In this document: in pieces, positions 5,996-14,416 of the stretch
Layout: every line of letters begins with the position of its first letter
Numbering within the stretch: position 1 is the stretch's first letter
Assembly: GCA_022826025.1 (NCBI GenBank)
Contig: JAJDVR010000137.1
Location: 1 to 32,379 of the forward strand
Origin: Gemmatimonadota bacterium
GTDB lineage: Bacteria > Gemmatimonadota > Gemmatimonadetes > Longimicrobiales > Gaopeijiaceae
Length of the DNA: 32,379 nt
Reading direction: 5' to 3'
Program-made: the position numbers and the translations under genes
The notes under the pieces: generated by a model
Told to the model about the DNA's origin: nothing
The model's database searches: none
The model's input: only the letters and a program-made list of their open reading frames with translations

Positions 5996-7302
5996 GCTTC
6001 CTCAAGTCGCTGTTCGGACCGAGCCGAAAGGAGATCTGGCAGCAGCTATCCGCGGAGGTGGGCGGCCGCTTCCACGAAGGAGACCTGTTCACGGCATCCG
6101 CTGTCCAGGCCCGCGCCGACGACTGGATCATCACGCTCGATACCTTCACGGTGAGCACCGGCAATTCGAGCCAGACCTACACCCGGCTGCGCGCTCCCTA
6201 CTTCAATCCGGAAGGCTTCAGGTTCGAGGTCTACCGGGCGAGCCTCTTCAGCGGGCTGGGGAAGGGGCTGGGGATGCAGGACATCGAGGTCGGCCATCCC
6301 CGCTTCGACGACGATTTCGTGATCAAGGGCAATGCGCCCGGACGCGTACGAAGGCTCTTCGACAACAAGAGGATCCGCCGCCTCATCGATGCCCAGCCAA
6401 AGATCCGTCTGTCCGTCAAGGCGCATGAAGGCTGGTTTAGCAAGTTCCCCGCGGGGGTGGACGAACTCCACTTCCAGTCGACCGGGGTCATCAAGGATCT
6501 GACGCAGCTCCGGACCCTGTTCGACCTCTTCGCCGAAGTGCTGCAGCAGGTCTGTCACGAGGGTGAGGCCTATGAGGACGATGTCGGGATTCACATCCGG
6601 CGCCTCCGCGCGCCCGGGGGCGAGATCAAGGACAAGCTCGTCCTCTGGGAGGGGGACGAGCCGCGACGCGACGCGGCAGCCGCGCTTGGGCGACTCGGGG
6701 ACCCCGAGGCCGTTCCCGCCCTCGCTTCCGTCCTCCGGGACGAGGATGGCCTGCTCAGGGTCCAGGCGATCGAGGCCCTCGCCGCGATCCGGCACCCGGA
6801 TGCGATCGGCCACCTCATCCCCTTGCTGGGAGACACCCGGGAGGCCGACGGCCAGCCCGTTCGGGCCAGGGTCGCCGCGGCGTTGAGGCAGTTGGGCGCA
6901 GGGGAGCTGGTCGACACTGTGCTCGCGGCCCTCGGCGGAGACTGCGGGCCGCTCAAGGCGGACGACGGCGGGTACAGGGGCGAAATCATCGCCGCCCTGG
7001 GGGGCGCGCTCGAGGGGGCTTCCGGCACGCACGCGGCCAACGCGCTCGCCGAGATCCACGCCGTGCGAGCGCTGCCCCGACTGCGCGAAGTCCTCAGGGG
7101 CATCGACTCGCGGGAGGCCAGGGGCCAGGCGGTCTCGGCCGCGATCAGGAGGCTCGAAGCGCGGGCTGCGCTCCCGCGCGCCGCGGCCGCGGCCGATGTC
7201 GGTGTCGACACGCTGCCCAGGTCCGCCCGGGCGCCGGGCCCCGATTCAAGGACTCTCCCGCGCAGTTCTCGAGCGCGTTCTCATGACCCGACCCCCGATT
7301 GA
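5992..7302 (+). CDS. HEAT-repeat protein with an N-terminal domain of unknown function, 436 aa
   Basis: The N-terminal half (about residues 1-215) is a globular mixed domain starting MSFLKSLFGPSRKEIW. I cannot name it, though it loosely recalls DUF3137-like cytoplasmic domains. From about residue 218 there are HEAT-like helical repeats: PRRDAAAALGRLGDPEAVPAL, then VQAIEALAAIRHPDAIGHLI, then VRARVAAALRQLG. The spacing and the Pro/Asp/Ala/Val positions are typical of PBS-lyase HEAT repeats, which mediate protein binding. The last 40 residues or so are low-complexity Ser/Arg/Pro. The ATG at 5992 overlaps the micro-ORF stop; extending upstream gives a frame without family character. Coupling to the Hsp70-like gene suggests a substrate adaptor or partner for it, which is inference. 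Confidence 0.8.
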   Translation: MSFLKSLFGPSRKEIWQQLSAEVGGRFHEGDLFTASAVQARADDWIITLDTFTVSTGNSSQTYTRLRAPYFNPEGFRFEVYRASLFSGLGKGLGMQDIEVGHPRFDDDFVIKGNAPGRVRRLFDNKRIRRLIDAQPKIRLSVKAHEGWFSKFPAGVDELHFQSTGVIKDLTQLRTLFDLFAEVLQQVCHEGEAYEDDVGIHIRRLRAPGGEIKDKLVLWEGDEPRRDAAAALGRLGDPEAVPALASVLRDEDGLLRVQAIEALAAIRHPDAIGHLIPLLGDTREADGQPVRARVAAALRQLGAGELVDTVLAALGGDCGPLKADDGGYRGEIIAALGGALEGASGTHAANALAEIHAVRALPRLREVLRGIDSREARGQAVSAAIRRLEARAALPRAAAAADVGVDTLPRSARAPGPDSRTLPRSSRARSHDPTPD

Positions 7303-7409
7303 CCGGACGCCGTGGCAGGCTTAGTCATCAAGGTTACTCGCACCCCGTCGGGCTCGGACAGGGACCGGTCGGGTCTTGGAAACGAGGTGGTCTTACGCAG
7401 GGGTGACAA

Positions 7410-10409
7410 ATGGGGGGTTCCGTGAAGGCAATACTCGGCACGATGGGGCTGGCGGCCGCACTGGCGACGGGCGTCGATGCCCAGCAGGCGACCCGAACCC
7501 AGCCCGTGGAGGGCATGCGCGACAACGGCACCGGGTTCCACGCCCTGGTGGGGGCGCGGGTGGTGACCGGACCGGGGCAGGTCATGGACGACGCCACGAT
7601 CGTGATCCGCGACGGCCTCATCCAGGCGGTCGGGCGCGGCGATGCGCCGGCGGGCGCGCGCGTCTGGGATCTGGAAGGGCTTACGGTATACCCGGGCTTC
7701 ATCGACGCGCATGCGGACCTGGGGATGGACGACGTGCCGGAAGGCGGTGACATCGGCCCCACGCACTGGAATCCGCAGGTCCGGGCGTGGTTTTCCACCA
7801 CGCGAAACCTCCAGGACGATGCCGACCGCCGCGCGGCGCTCCGCTCGCAGGGGTTCGGCGCGGCGCTGGCGGTGCCCAAGCAGGGCATCTTCCGGGGCAC
7901 CGCCTCGCTGGTCACTCTCGGGGACGAAGGCGTTCGCGACCGGGTGCTGCGTCCCGACATCGCCCAGGCCATCGGCTTCCAGCGCTCCTTCGAGCTCGGC
8001 GGATCGTATCCCAACTCCGCGATGGGCACGATCGCGCTGATGAAGCAGACGTTCATGGATGCCGACTGGTACGAGCGCGCATGGGATGCGTACGAGTCGA
8101 GCGGCCGCGCCTTCCTGCCCCCGGAGACCAGCGAAGCCCTGGCGGCGCTCGAAGACGCGGCGGACGGCGATCAGCCGGTCATCTTCGAGACGGGCAGCGA
8201 AGAGGAATACCTGCGCGCGCATAGCCTCGCGTCGGAGTTCGGGCTCGAGGCGTGGTACCGGGGGAACGGTCTCGAGTACCGGCTCGTCGACGTGCTGCGC
8301 GGGCGCAGCGATCCCCTCATCGTTCCGCTCGATTTCCCGGACGCCCCGGATGTGGGCCATCCGGGGGCGGCACTCGACGCCTCGCTCGCCGACCTGCGCC
8401 ACTGGTACCTGGCGCCGACCAGCGCGGCGCAGCTGGCCGACGCCGGGGTCCGCTTCGCCATTACCACCGACGGTCTTGCGTCGCTGAACGAGTTTCTGCC
8501 CAATCTGCGCGTCGCGGTGGCGCGGGGGCTTGAGGCGGACGATGCGCTGGCGGCGCTCACCACCACGCCAGCCTCGTGGCTCGGCATCGATCGCACCCAC
8601 GGGACCATCGCCGAGGGCAAGGTGGCCAACCTGATCGTCAGCGAGGGCGACCTCTTCGCCGAGGAGGCGACGGTCCGCGACGTATGGGTGCAGGGAAGGG
8701 CATACGGCGTGACCCGCCCGGCCCAGATCGATCCCAGAGGAAGCTGGGAAATCGCCTCGGAAGACGAGTGGGGCTTCGATGCCGTTCTCGTCCTGGAGGG
8801 TCCGCTGAACCGGCTGCGTGGCCACCTCGACATCGCCAGCACGGGGCCTGAACTGCCGGGCGGCGCGAGGATCGAGCTCGAATCGGCCAGCGCGGTCGCG
8901 GAGACCGGCCGCCTCGACGTCCGCTTCAACGGCGAGGTGCTGGGCTATCAGGGCATGGCGCTCCTCTCGGGTTCGGTGCACGGCGACGACTTCTACGGAT
9001 GGACTTCGCTGCCCAACGGGGCGGACCCGTCCTTCCGCGGCACCCGCACCGAGGGCTTCGAGGGCCCGGCGCGGGGCACCGTGGCGATGGAGGTGCCCGA
9101 GATCGACCTGCCCTTCATCCGGCCGATGATGGATTACGGCCGTTCCTCGATCCCGGAGCAGCCCGCTGCGGTCGTGGTGCGCAACGCGACGGTCTGGACC
9201 CAGGGTCCGCAGGGCATCCTCGAAGGCGCCGACCTCCTGGTGCGCGCGGGGGCGGTCGAGGCGGTCGGCATGGACCTCGACGCCCCCGGCGGCGCGGTGG
9301 AGATCGACGCGACCGGCAAGCATGTCACGCCGGGCATGATCGATCCGCACATCCACTCGGGCGTCAGCGCGGTGAACGAGAGCGGCTTCGCGATCGTCCC
9401 CGAGGTGCGCATGGGCGACGTCGTGACCCACAACAACATCTGGATGTACCGGCAACTGGCCGGCGGGCTCACCTCGGCGCACATCAAGCACGGTTCCGCG
9501 AATCCCATCGGGGGCGAGAACGTCTTCGTGAAGATGCGCTGGGGGGCGCTGCCCGAGGATCTCAAGCTGGAGAACGCGCCCCGCACGGTGAAGTTCGCGC
9601 TGGGCGAGAACCCGAAGCGGCGTCAGGGCCGCTATCCCGACACCCGCATGGGAACGCAGGAGATCATCCGCGACCACTTCATGGCCGCGCGCGACTACGA
9701 GCGCGAGTGGCAGCGGTGGGAGGAGAACCAGGAGGGGCTGCCTCCGCGGCGCGACCTGCGCATGGAGGCGATTCTCGACATCCTCGACCAGGAGCTGCTC
9801 ATCTCGTCGCACGGCTATCGCGCGGACGAGTTCCTCGCGCTGGTCCGGCTGGCCGAGGAGTTCGGCTTCCGGGTCCAGACGCTGCAGCATGGGGTCGAGG
9901 CCTACAAGATCGCGCCCGAACTCGCCGCGTCGGGGGTCGCTGCCGTGGTGTGGAGCGACTGGGGCGCCTTCAAGCTCGAGGCGTACGACGCGACGGTGTA
10001 CAACGCCCGCATCCTGATCGAGGCGGGGGTCGTGACTTCGCTGCACTCCGACAACAGCGAGATCGCCAGCCGCATGAACTGGGAGGCGGGCAAGCTGCTG
10101 CGCACCGGGCTCACCCCGGAGCAGGCGCTGTCGACGGTGACCAACCAGGCGGCGGAGGCAGTGGCGATCCACGACCAGGTCGGTTCGCTGGAGGCCGGCA
10201 AGGATGCCGACTTCGTGATCTGGAGCGGCAACCCGCTCTCGCAGTTCTCGCGCGCCGAGCAGACGTGGGTCGACGGCCGCCGGTACTTCTCGCTCGAGGA
10301 GGACGCGGCGATGCGCGACCGGATTGAACAGGAACGCACAGAGCTCATCCAGGCCATCCTGTCCGTGGAGGAGAACGGCGGCCGGAACGCTCAGATGGAG
10401 AGAAACTGA
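7410..10409 (+). CDS. Secreted tandem amidohydrolase (two amidohydrolase domains, second one intact)
   Basis: The 999-residue protein has a signal peptide at about 1-26 (MGGSVKAILGTMGLAAALATGVDA) and two amidohydrolase-superfamily domains. In the first (about 45-440) the metal motif is reduced to IDAHADLG, with only one His, and ITTDG replaces the usual active-site Asp segment; it is probably not catalytic. The second (about 585-985) keeps IDPHIHSG with H647 and H649, later LISSHGY and TLQHGVE histidines, LHSDNSE with the catalytic-type Asp, and the closing IHDQVGSLEAGKDADFVIW. It resembles imidazolonepropionase/dipeptidase-like metallohydrolases; substrate unknown. AGGGG sits 7 bases before the ATG. 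A GTG at 7422 is an alternative start. It is coupled by a TGATG overlap to the following amidohydrolase, so the two probably form one periplasmic complex. Confidence 0.9.
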   Translation: MGGSVKAILGTMGLAAALATGVDAQQATRTQPVEGMRDNGTGFHALVGARVVTGPGQVMDDATIVIRDGLIQAVGRGDAPAGARVWDLEGLTVYPGFIDAHADLGMDDVPEGGDIGPTHWNPQVRAWFSTTRNLQDDADRRAALRSQGFGAALAVPKQGIFRGTASLVTLGDEGVRDRVLRPDIAQAIGFQRSFELGGSYPNSAMGTIALMKQTFMDADWYERAWDAYESSGRAFLPPETSEALAALEDAADGDQPVIFETGSEEEYLRAHSLASEFGLEAWYRGNGLEYRLVDVLRGRSDPLIVPLDFPDAPDVGHPGAALDASLADLRHWYLAPTSAAQLADAGVRFAITTDGLASLNEFLPNLRVAVARGLEADDALAALTTTPASWLGIDRTHGTIAEGKVANLIVSEGDLFAEEATVRDVWVQGRAYGVTRPAQIDPRGSWEIASEDEWGFDAVLVLEGPLNRLRGHLDIASTGPELPGGARIELESASAVAETGRLDVRFNGEVLGYQGMALLSGSVHGDDFYGWTSLPNGADPSFRGTRTEGFEGPARGTVAMEVPEIDLPFIRPMMDYGRSSIPEQPAAVVVRNATVWTQGPQGILEGADLLVRAGAVEAVGMDLDAPGGAVEIDATGKHVTPGMIDPHIHSGVSAVNESGFAIVPEVRMGDVVTHNNIWMYRQLAGGLTSAHIKHGSANPIGGENVFVKMRWGALPEDLKLENAPRTVKFALGENPKRRQGRYPDTRMGTQEIIRDHFMAARDYEREWQRWEENQEGLPPRRDLRMEAILDILDQELLISSHGYRADEFLALVRLAEEFGFRVQTLQHGVEAYKIAPELAASGVAAVVWSDWGAFKLEAYDATVYNARILIEAGVVTSLHSDNSEIASRMNWEAGKLLRTGLTPEQALSTVTNQAAEAVAIHDQVGSLEAGKDADFVIWSGNPLSQFSRAEQTWVDGRRYFSLEEDAAMRDRIEQERTELIQAILSVEENGGRNAQMERN

Positions 10410-11779
10410 TGACGACGACGGAGCGACGGGCGATGAAGGGAACCTGGTCACGGATTGGCGGAGCCGCCTTCGCGGCGCTGGCGCTCCTGGCATGGACGCC
10501 GGCAGCCATCGAGGCCCAGGTGCGCATGACGGTCCCCCCGCAGGCCGAGCCGATGGCCCTGCGCGGAGCGACCATTCACACGGTTACGAGCGGTGTCATC
10601 GAGAACGGGACCATCCTCTTCGAGAACGGGGTGATCACCGCGGTCGGCGCCGATCTGGAGATTCCGGACGGGACCCGCGTGGTCGACGCGACCGGGAAGC
10701 ACATCTATCCCGGGCTCATCGACGCCTACAGCACGGTGGGGATCGCCGAGATCGGGGCGGTCGGGGTCTCCAACGACATCAATGAACTGGGGGACTTCAA
10801 CCCGAACGTGCGCGCGGACATCGCGGTGAACGCCGAGAGTCGGCACATCGGCACAACCCGTTCGGCCGGCGTGCTCACCACGCTTACGACCCCCGACGGC
10901 GGACTCGTTTCCGGCATGTCTTCCGCGATGGCGCTCGAGGGCTGGAGCTGGGAAGAGATGTCGATGCAGTCGGCCGCCGCGCTCAACGTGAACTGGCCGA
11001 ACCCGAATCCCCGCCGCTTCCGCGGCTTCGGCGGCTTCCGCTTCGGGCCACAGGAGGAAGCGCCGAGCTACGAGGAGCAGGTCCAACAGCTCAAGGGCTT
11101 CTTTGCCGAGGCGCGGGCGTACAGGGACGCGGTTGCCGCCGGCGAGGAGGTGCGCAGCGACTCCCGCTATCTGGCGATGATGCCGGTCTTCGACGGGGAG
11201 CTTCCCGTTGTGGTCGCGGCCGACGGCGCGGCGCAGATCAACGACGCCGTCACATGGGCGCAGGAGGAGAACCTCCGGATCGTGATCCGCGGCGGACGCG
11301 ACGCCATCCACGTGGCGGACCGCCTGGTCGCCGAGGATGTTCCGGTGATCCTGACCTCGACGATGGCCGCCCCCGGCCGGGACTACGAGGGCTACGACGG
11401 CGCCTACTCGATGCCGGCGCGGCTGCACGAAGCGGGCGTGCGCTTCGCGATCTCGGGTGGCTCGGGCTCGCTGTACTCGAACCGGCTGCCCTTCGAGGCG
11501 GGGGTGGCGGTTGCGTTCGGTCTTCCCGAGGACGAGGCGCTGAGGGCGGTGACCATCAACCCGGCGGAGTTCCTGGGGCTTGAAGACCGGGTCGGCTCCC
11601 TGGAGCCGGGCAAGCAGGCGACCTTCCTCATTACGACGGGCACGCCGCTCGACATGACCACCGACATCGAGCAGGCCTACATCCAGGGCCGCGAGCTCGA
11701 CATGATGGACATCCAGAAGTACTTCTTCGAGAAGTACATGGAGAAGGTCAGGCAGTACATGCGGCGGGTGATCATGTAG
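10409..11779 (+). CDS. Secreted amidohydrolase-family protein lacking the HxH metal motif
   Basis: The 456-residue protein has an N-terminal signal segment (about residues 9-36, ending AAIEAQ). The amidohydrolase fold markers follow: a small beta domain, KHIYPGLIDAYSTVG at about residues 97-111, and the ending LEDRVGSLEPGKQATFLI. At the point where HxH should stand the sequence is D105-A-Y-S-T, so two metal-binding histidines are missing. The usual later histidines are also not evident. It is therefore probably a non-catalytic partner of the preceding tandem amidohydrolase. The start at 10409 overlaps the previous stop (TGATG) and has GGAG 8 bases upstream; an ATG at 10433 is an alternative. 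Similar paired secreted amidohydrolases are, from memory, common in Gemmatimonadota and Bacteroidota. Confidence 0.85.
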   Translation: MTTTERRAMKGTWSRIGGAAFAALALLAWTPAAIEAQVRMTVPPQAEPMALRGATIHTVTSGVIENGTILFENGVITAVGADLEIPDGTRVVDATGKHIYPGLIDAYSTVGIAEIGAVGVSNDINELGDFNPNVRADIAVNAESRHIGTTRSAGVLTTLTTPDGGLVSGMSSAMALEGWSWEEMSMQSAAALNVNWPNPNPRRFRGFGGFRFGPQEEAPSYEEQVQQLKGFFAEARAYRDAVAAGEEVRSDSRYLAMMPVFDGELPVVVAADGAAQINDAVTWAQEENLRIVIRGGRDAIHVADRLVAEDVPVILTSTMAAPGRDYEGYDGAYSMPARLHEAGVRFAISGGSGSLYSNRLPFEAGVAVAFGLPEDEALRAVTINPAEFLGLEDRVGSLEPGKQATFLITTGTPLDMTTDIEQAYIQGRELDMMDIQKYFFEKYMEKVRQYMRRVIM

Positions 11780-11828
11780 CCTCGAACTGCCGGACTTGCC
11801 CGGCGTTCCCATCACCGGACCCGTACCC

Positions 11829-12419
11829 ATGCCCGCTACGCGCCCACGTCCTCCAGGCCGTCCCTTCTACCTGGCACGGCTGACCACCCTTGTCGTGACG
11901 ACCGGTGTGGCTGTCTGGGCACCGACCGCCGCCACCGCCCAGCAGCCCGCCGCCGACCCGACGGACGTCGCCTCCATCGACGCCATCATCACGACCCTCT
12001 ACGAAGTCATTTCCGGCGACGCGGGTGTGGCGCGCGACTGGGACCGCTTCCGGTCGCTGTTCGTGTCCGGCGCGACCCTCAGCCCGGTCGGTCGCCCCGG
12101 CGGCGGCGCGACCTACGCGCGCAGGGTGATCACCCCCGACGAGTACGCGGAGGTGGCCGGCGAGTCGCTCGAAGCCAACGGCTTCCACGAGGTGGAGATC
12201 CATCGGGTGACCGAGGAGTACGGCGTCATCGCGCACGCGTTCAGCACCTACGAGTCGCGCAGAAGCGCGAGCGACCCGGAGCCGTTCACGCGCGGCATCA
12301 ACTCGATTCAACTGATGAACGACGGATCGCGCTGGTGGGTGGTGTCGATCTTCTGGCTCGGCGAGGGGCCCGACCACCCGATTCCGGCGAAGTACCTGCC
12401 GGGGGGCGGGGGCGGCTGA
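11829..12419 (+). CDS. Secreted NTF2-like / SnoaL-fold (DUF4440-type) protein
   Basis: The 196-residue protein carries an N-terminal hydrophobic signal (about residues 17-36, ending TAATAQQ). A domain of about 140 residues follows with the NTF2-like pattern: a helix (IDAIITTLYEVISG), DWDRFRSLFVSGATLSPV, then beta strands ending SIQLMNDGSRWWVVSIFWLGE. The fold is used for small-molecule binding or simple catalysis and is not diagnostic of a reaction. The ATG at 11829 is preferred to an upstream TTG because it begins a plausible signal peptide. No clear Shine-Dalgarno is present. It starts 49 bases after the amidohydrolase stop on the same strand and may be co-transcribed. Periplasmic or extracellular location is inferred from the signal. 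Confidence 0.78.
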   Translation: MPATRPRPPGRPFYLARLTTLVVTTGVAVWAPTAATAQQPAADPTDVASIDAIITTLYEVISGDAGVARDWDRFRSLFVSGATLSPVGRPGGGATYARRVITPDEYAEVAGESLEANGFHEVEIHRVTEEYGVIAHAFSTYESRRSASDPEPFTRGINSIQLMNDGSRWWVVSIFWLGEGPDHPIPAKYLPGGGGG

Positions 12420-12470
12420 CCCGGGGCGGCCTTGTTGACGCCCGGCCATCCCCCGGCCCACATTGGTCTC

Positions 12471-12875
12471 ATGCGCCGCACCGCAGCTCTGTTCGCCCTC
12501 GCGGCCCTGTCCTGGTCCCAACTGGCCGCGCTTCGTTGTGACATGGGTGCGTCCACGCCCATGCTCGAAGCCACGCCGCGCGCCTTCACTTCCGTGCACC
12601 CGGCCGGCGACCAGCCGCACGGCGCCGGCGGCGCTGCCCACCACCATCTCTCCACCGAGGAGACACCGGCGGCCCCCCACGGGGAGCACCACGGCGGCGG
12701 CGGCGGGTGCCTGATGATCCTGGCGTCCTGCGGCGCCGCCTCTGCGCGCAACGTACAAACGACCATCCTGGCTCGCTTCCCGGCCGTCTCCGTTCGGGCG
12801 AACCTCTACATCGCGCCCATCCCCGTCGCGGTCTCAATGGGCGTCGAAACGCCCCCGCCTCGCCACCACGCCTGA
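12471..12875 (+). CDS. Small exported His/Cys-rich protein, putative metal binder at the head of the efflux locus
   Basis: The 134-residue product has a signal-like start (MRRTAALFALAALSWSQLAAL). C23 follows in LRCDMG, then a His-rich stretch with His 43, 50, 57-59, 70, 73 and 74. A Gly run and C80/C87 (CLMILASC) come next, and the chain ends RHHA. Metal-ligand residues, export and position just before the CusC/B/A-like genes suggest periplasmic copper or other soft-metal binding. It recalls small uncharacterised proteins (DUF2946-like) near copper efflux genes, but that is a resemblance by memory. The ATG at 12471 is chosen over an upstream TTG. No strong Shine-Dalgarno is visible. The 197-base gap to the next gene holds no further gene or promoter that I could define. 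Confidence 0.72.
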   Translation: MRRTAALFALAALSWSQLAALRCDMGASTPMLEATPRAFTSVHPAGDQPHGAGGAAHHHLSTEETPAAPHGEHHGGGGGCLMILASCGAASARNVQTTILARFPAVSVRANLYIAPIPVAVSMGVETPPPRHHA

Positions 12876-13072
12876 CCGTCCGCGCTCCGTTCGGGGCGCA
12901 ACCCGTGAAGGCCGCCTGACTAGCGCGCGCCGCCGCACCCCCCGGTGGCGTTTCCCGCAGTCGGTCGTGGGCCCGTCCGGCGCAGCACACGGTCCCGCTC
13001 CCTTCGGAACCGCAGCTTCGCGCCCGGCCATCCCCTCACGGGATCTGTCGACATCCTGATGGCGAGGTACAC

Positions 13073-14416
13073 ATGTCAATCAAGCGGATCCTGGCGGTTG
13101 CGCTGGCAATCGCGATCTCGGATCCCCTGGGCCCGGCAGGCGCCACGGCCCAGGCGCCGACCCATGCGAACAACGGCGATCCAACGCTTGCCGCGCTCAT
13201 CGCGGAAGCACTGGAGGGCAACCCGCGCGTACGCGGAGCGTTTTCGGACGTGCAGGCCGCGCGCGCCCGCGTCCCTCAGGCCGCAGCCCTGCCGAATCCG
13301 ATGGTCGCCTTCACCCAGCACCTGCGGGGCCCCCAGACGAGGGTCGGGCCGCAAACGTCGGGCGTATCGCTCAGCCAGGCATTCCCCTGGTTCGGCACGC
13401 TTTCAGACCGAAGGGGCATCGCCGAGGCCGAGGCCGAGGGTCGCAGCGAGGCATATCGGGAACAGAGGGCCGAGGTCGTGCGGCAGGTCAAGCTGGCCTA
13501 CTACGACCTCGCGTACCTCGATGAAGCCCTCCGCATCACCGGTGAGGAGGAACAACTCCTCCTCCACTACGAGACCCTGGCCCAGGCCCGCTATTCGCAG
13601 GGCTTCGGGCAGCAGCAGGCGGTGCTCAAGCTTCAGGCGGAGGTGACGCGCGTCCTCAGCACGCGGCAAACGCTTCTTCAGCAGCGGATCGACTTCGAGG
13701 CGGCGCTCAACATCCTCGCGAATCGGCCGGTGGACGCCCCGATCCCGGTGATCGAGATCGGGGAGCCCCCGCTGGCGAGCGTTGACGATGAGCGGTTGCG
13801 GGCAGCCGGGATCGGCGCCAGGCCGGAAGTGAGATCGGCGCGGCTGCGGATCGAGAACAGCCAGCGGGCAGTGCGCCTGGCGCGTCGGCGGTATCGGCCG
13901 GACTTCTCAATCGGCGTCGCCTGGGGGAGCGTGCTCGACCGGCGCGACGATCCGGGCCGCAGCGATCCGCCGCCGGACAATGGGCGCGATACCTACAGCC
14001 TCACCCTGGGCGCGAGCATACCCGTCTTCAGGTCGAGCTACGACGCGGGCATGCGCGAAGCCGCCGCGAGTCTCACCGCGGCCGAGGAAGGGTACCGGGA
14101 CGCGGTAAACGAGGTGGCGCTCGCCGTCCGTTCGACTGCGTTCCGCCTGACCACCATCGAAGGTCAGCTGGCCCTCTTCGAACGCGCGCTGCTCCCCCAG
14201 GCGGAGCAGGCCCTGCGCGCCACCGAGGAGGCGTACTCGGCCGGCGTCACGGGCGTGCTGGAGTTGCTGGACAGCGAGTCCGTCCTGCTGGACGTCCGCC
14301 TCGGCCTCGCGCGCATGCGGGCCGACTACATGAAGACGCTGGCCGACATGGAACGAGCCATCGGCTCGCCCTTTCCGGAGGAGGGAGCATCGTCTCCGGA
14401 GGAGGAGGGATCATGA
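13073..14416 (+). CDS. TolC-family outer membrane efflux protein (CusC/CzcC-like)
   Basis: The 447-residue protein begins with a signal peptide (about residues 1-27, ending GATAQA). It shows the two-fold TolC pattern of long Ala/Gln/Arg-rich helices: NPRVRGAFSDVQAARARV, then LPNPMVAFTQ, and later ARPEVRSARLRIENSQRAV and the closing VTGVLELLDSESVLLDVRLGLARMRADYMKTLADMERAIG. Trimers of such proteins form the outer-membrane exit duct of RND pumps. GAGG stands 5 bases before the ATG. The stop overlaps the adaptor start as ATGA, so genes C, B and A form one operon. The substrate is inferred from the pump and adaptor to be a heavy metal. Confidence 0.92.
   Translation: MSIKRILAVALAIAISDPLGPAGATAQAPTHANNGDPTLAALIAEALEGNPRVRGAFSDVQAARARVPQAAALPNPMVAFTQHLRGPQTRVGPQTSGVSLSQAFPWFGTLSDRRGIAEAEAEGRSEAYREQRAEVVRQVKLAYYDLAYLDEALRITGEEEQLLLHYETLAQARYSQGFGQQQAVLKLQAEVTRVLSTRQTLLQQRIDFEAALNILANRPVDAPIPVIEIGEPPLASVDDERLRAAGIGARPEVRSARLRIENSQRAVRLARRRYRPDFSIGVAWGSVLDRRDDPGRSDPPPDNGRDTYSLTLGASIPVFRSSYDAGMREAAASLTAAEEGYRDAVNEVALAVRSTAFRLTTIEGQLALFERALLPQAEQALRATEEAYSAGVTGVLELLDSESVLLDVRLGLARMRADYMKTLADMERAIGSPFPEEGASSPEEEGS
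14395..14409 (+). promoter_or_regulatory. Strong ribosome binding site for the CusB-like gene within a tandem duplication
   Basis: GGAGGAGGAGGG at 14398-14409 ends 3 bases before the ATG at 14413 and offers several overlapping Shine-Dalgarno registers. It forms the second copy of an imperfect 21-base tandem duplication (14374-14394 and 14395-14415). The first 11 bases, TCCGGAGGAGG, are identical in both copies. The duplicated bases also encode the end of the outer membrane protein. This may raise adaptor translation relative to coupling alone. Confidence 0.55.

Noticed and set aside
7281-10493. Open frame of 1070 codons on the minus strand opposite the tandem amidohydrolase
   Set aside because: Composition (Arg/His/Asp/Val-rich, no domain pattern) is that of an antisense shadow in GC-rich DNA; the plus-strand protein has clear motifs.
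11789-11804. GCCGG-ACTTGC-CCGGC hairpin after the amidohydrolase pair
   Set aside because: Only a 5-base stem and no T-run; too weak to call a terminator in DNA of this GC content.
12876-13072. Search for a MerR-type metal promoter or extra gene before the CusC-like gene
   Set aside because: No dyad with a 19-20 base spacer, no convincing -35/-10 pair and no plausible frame found.
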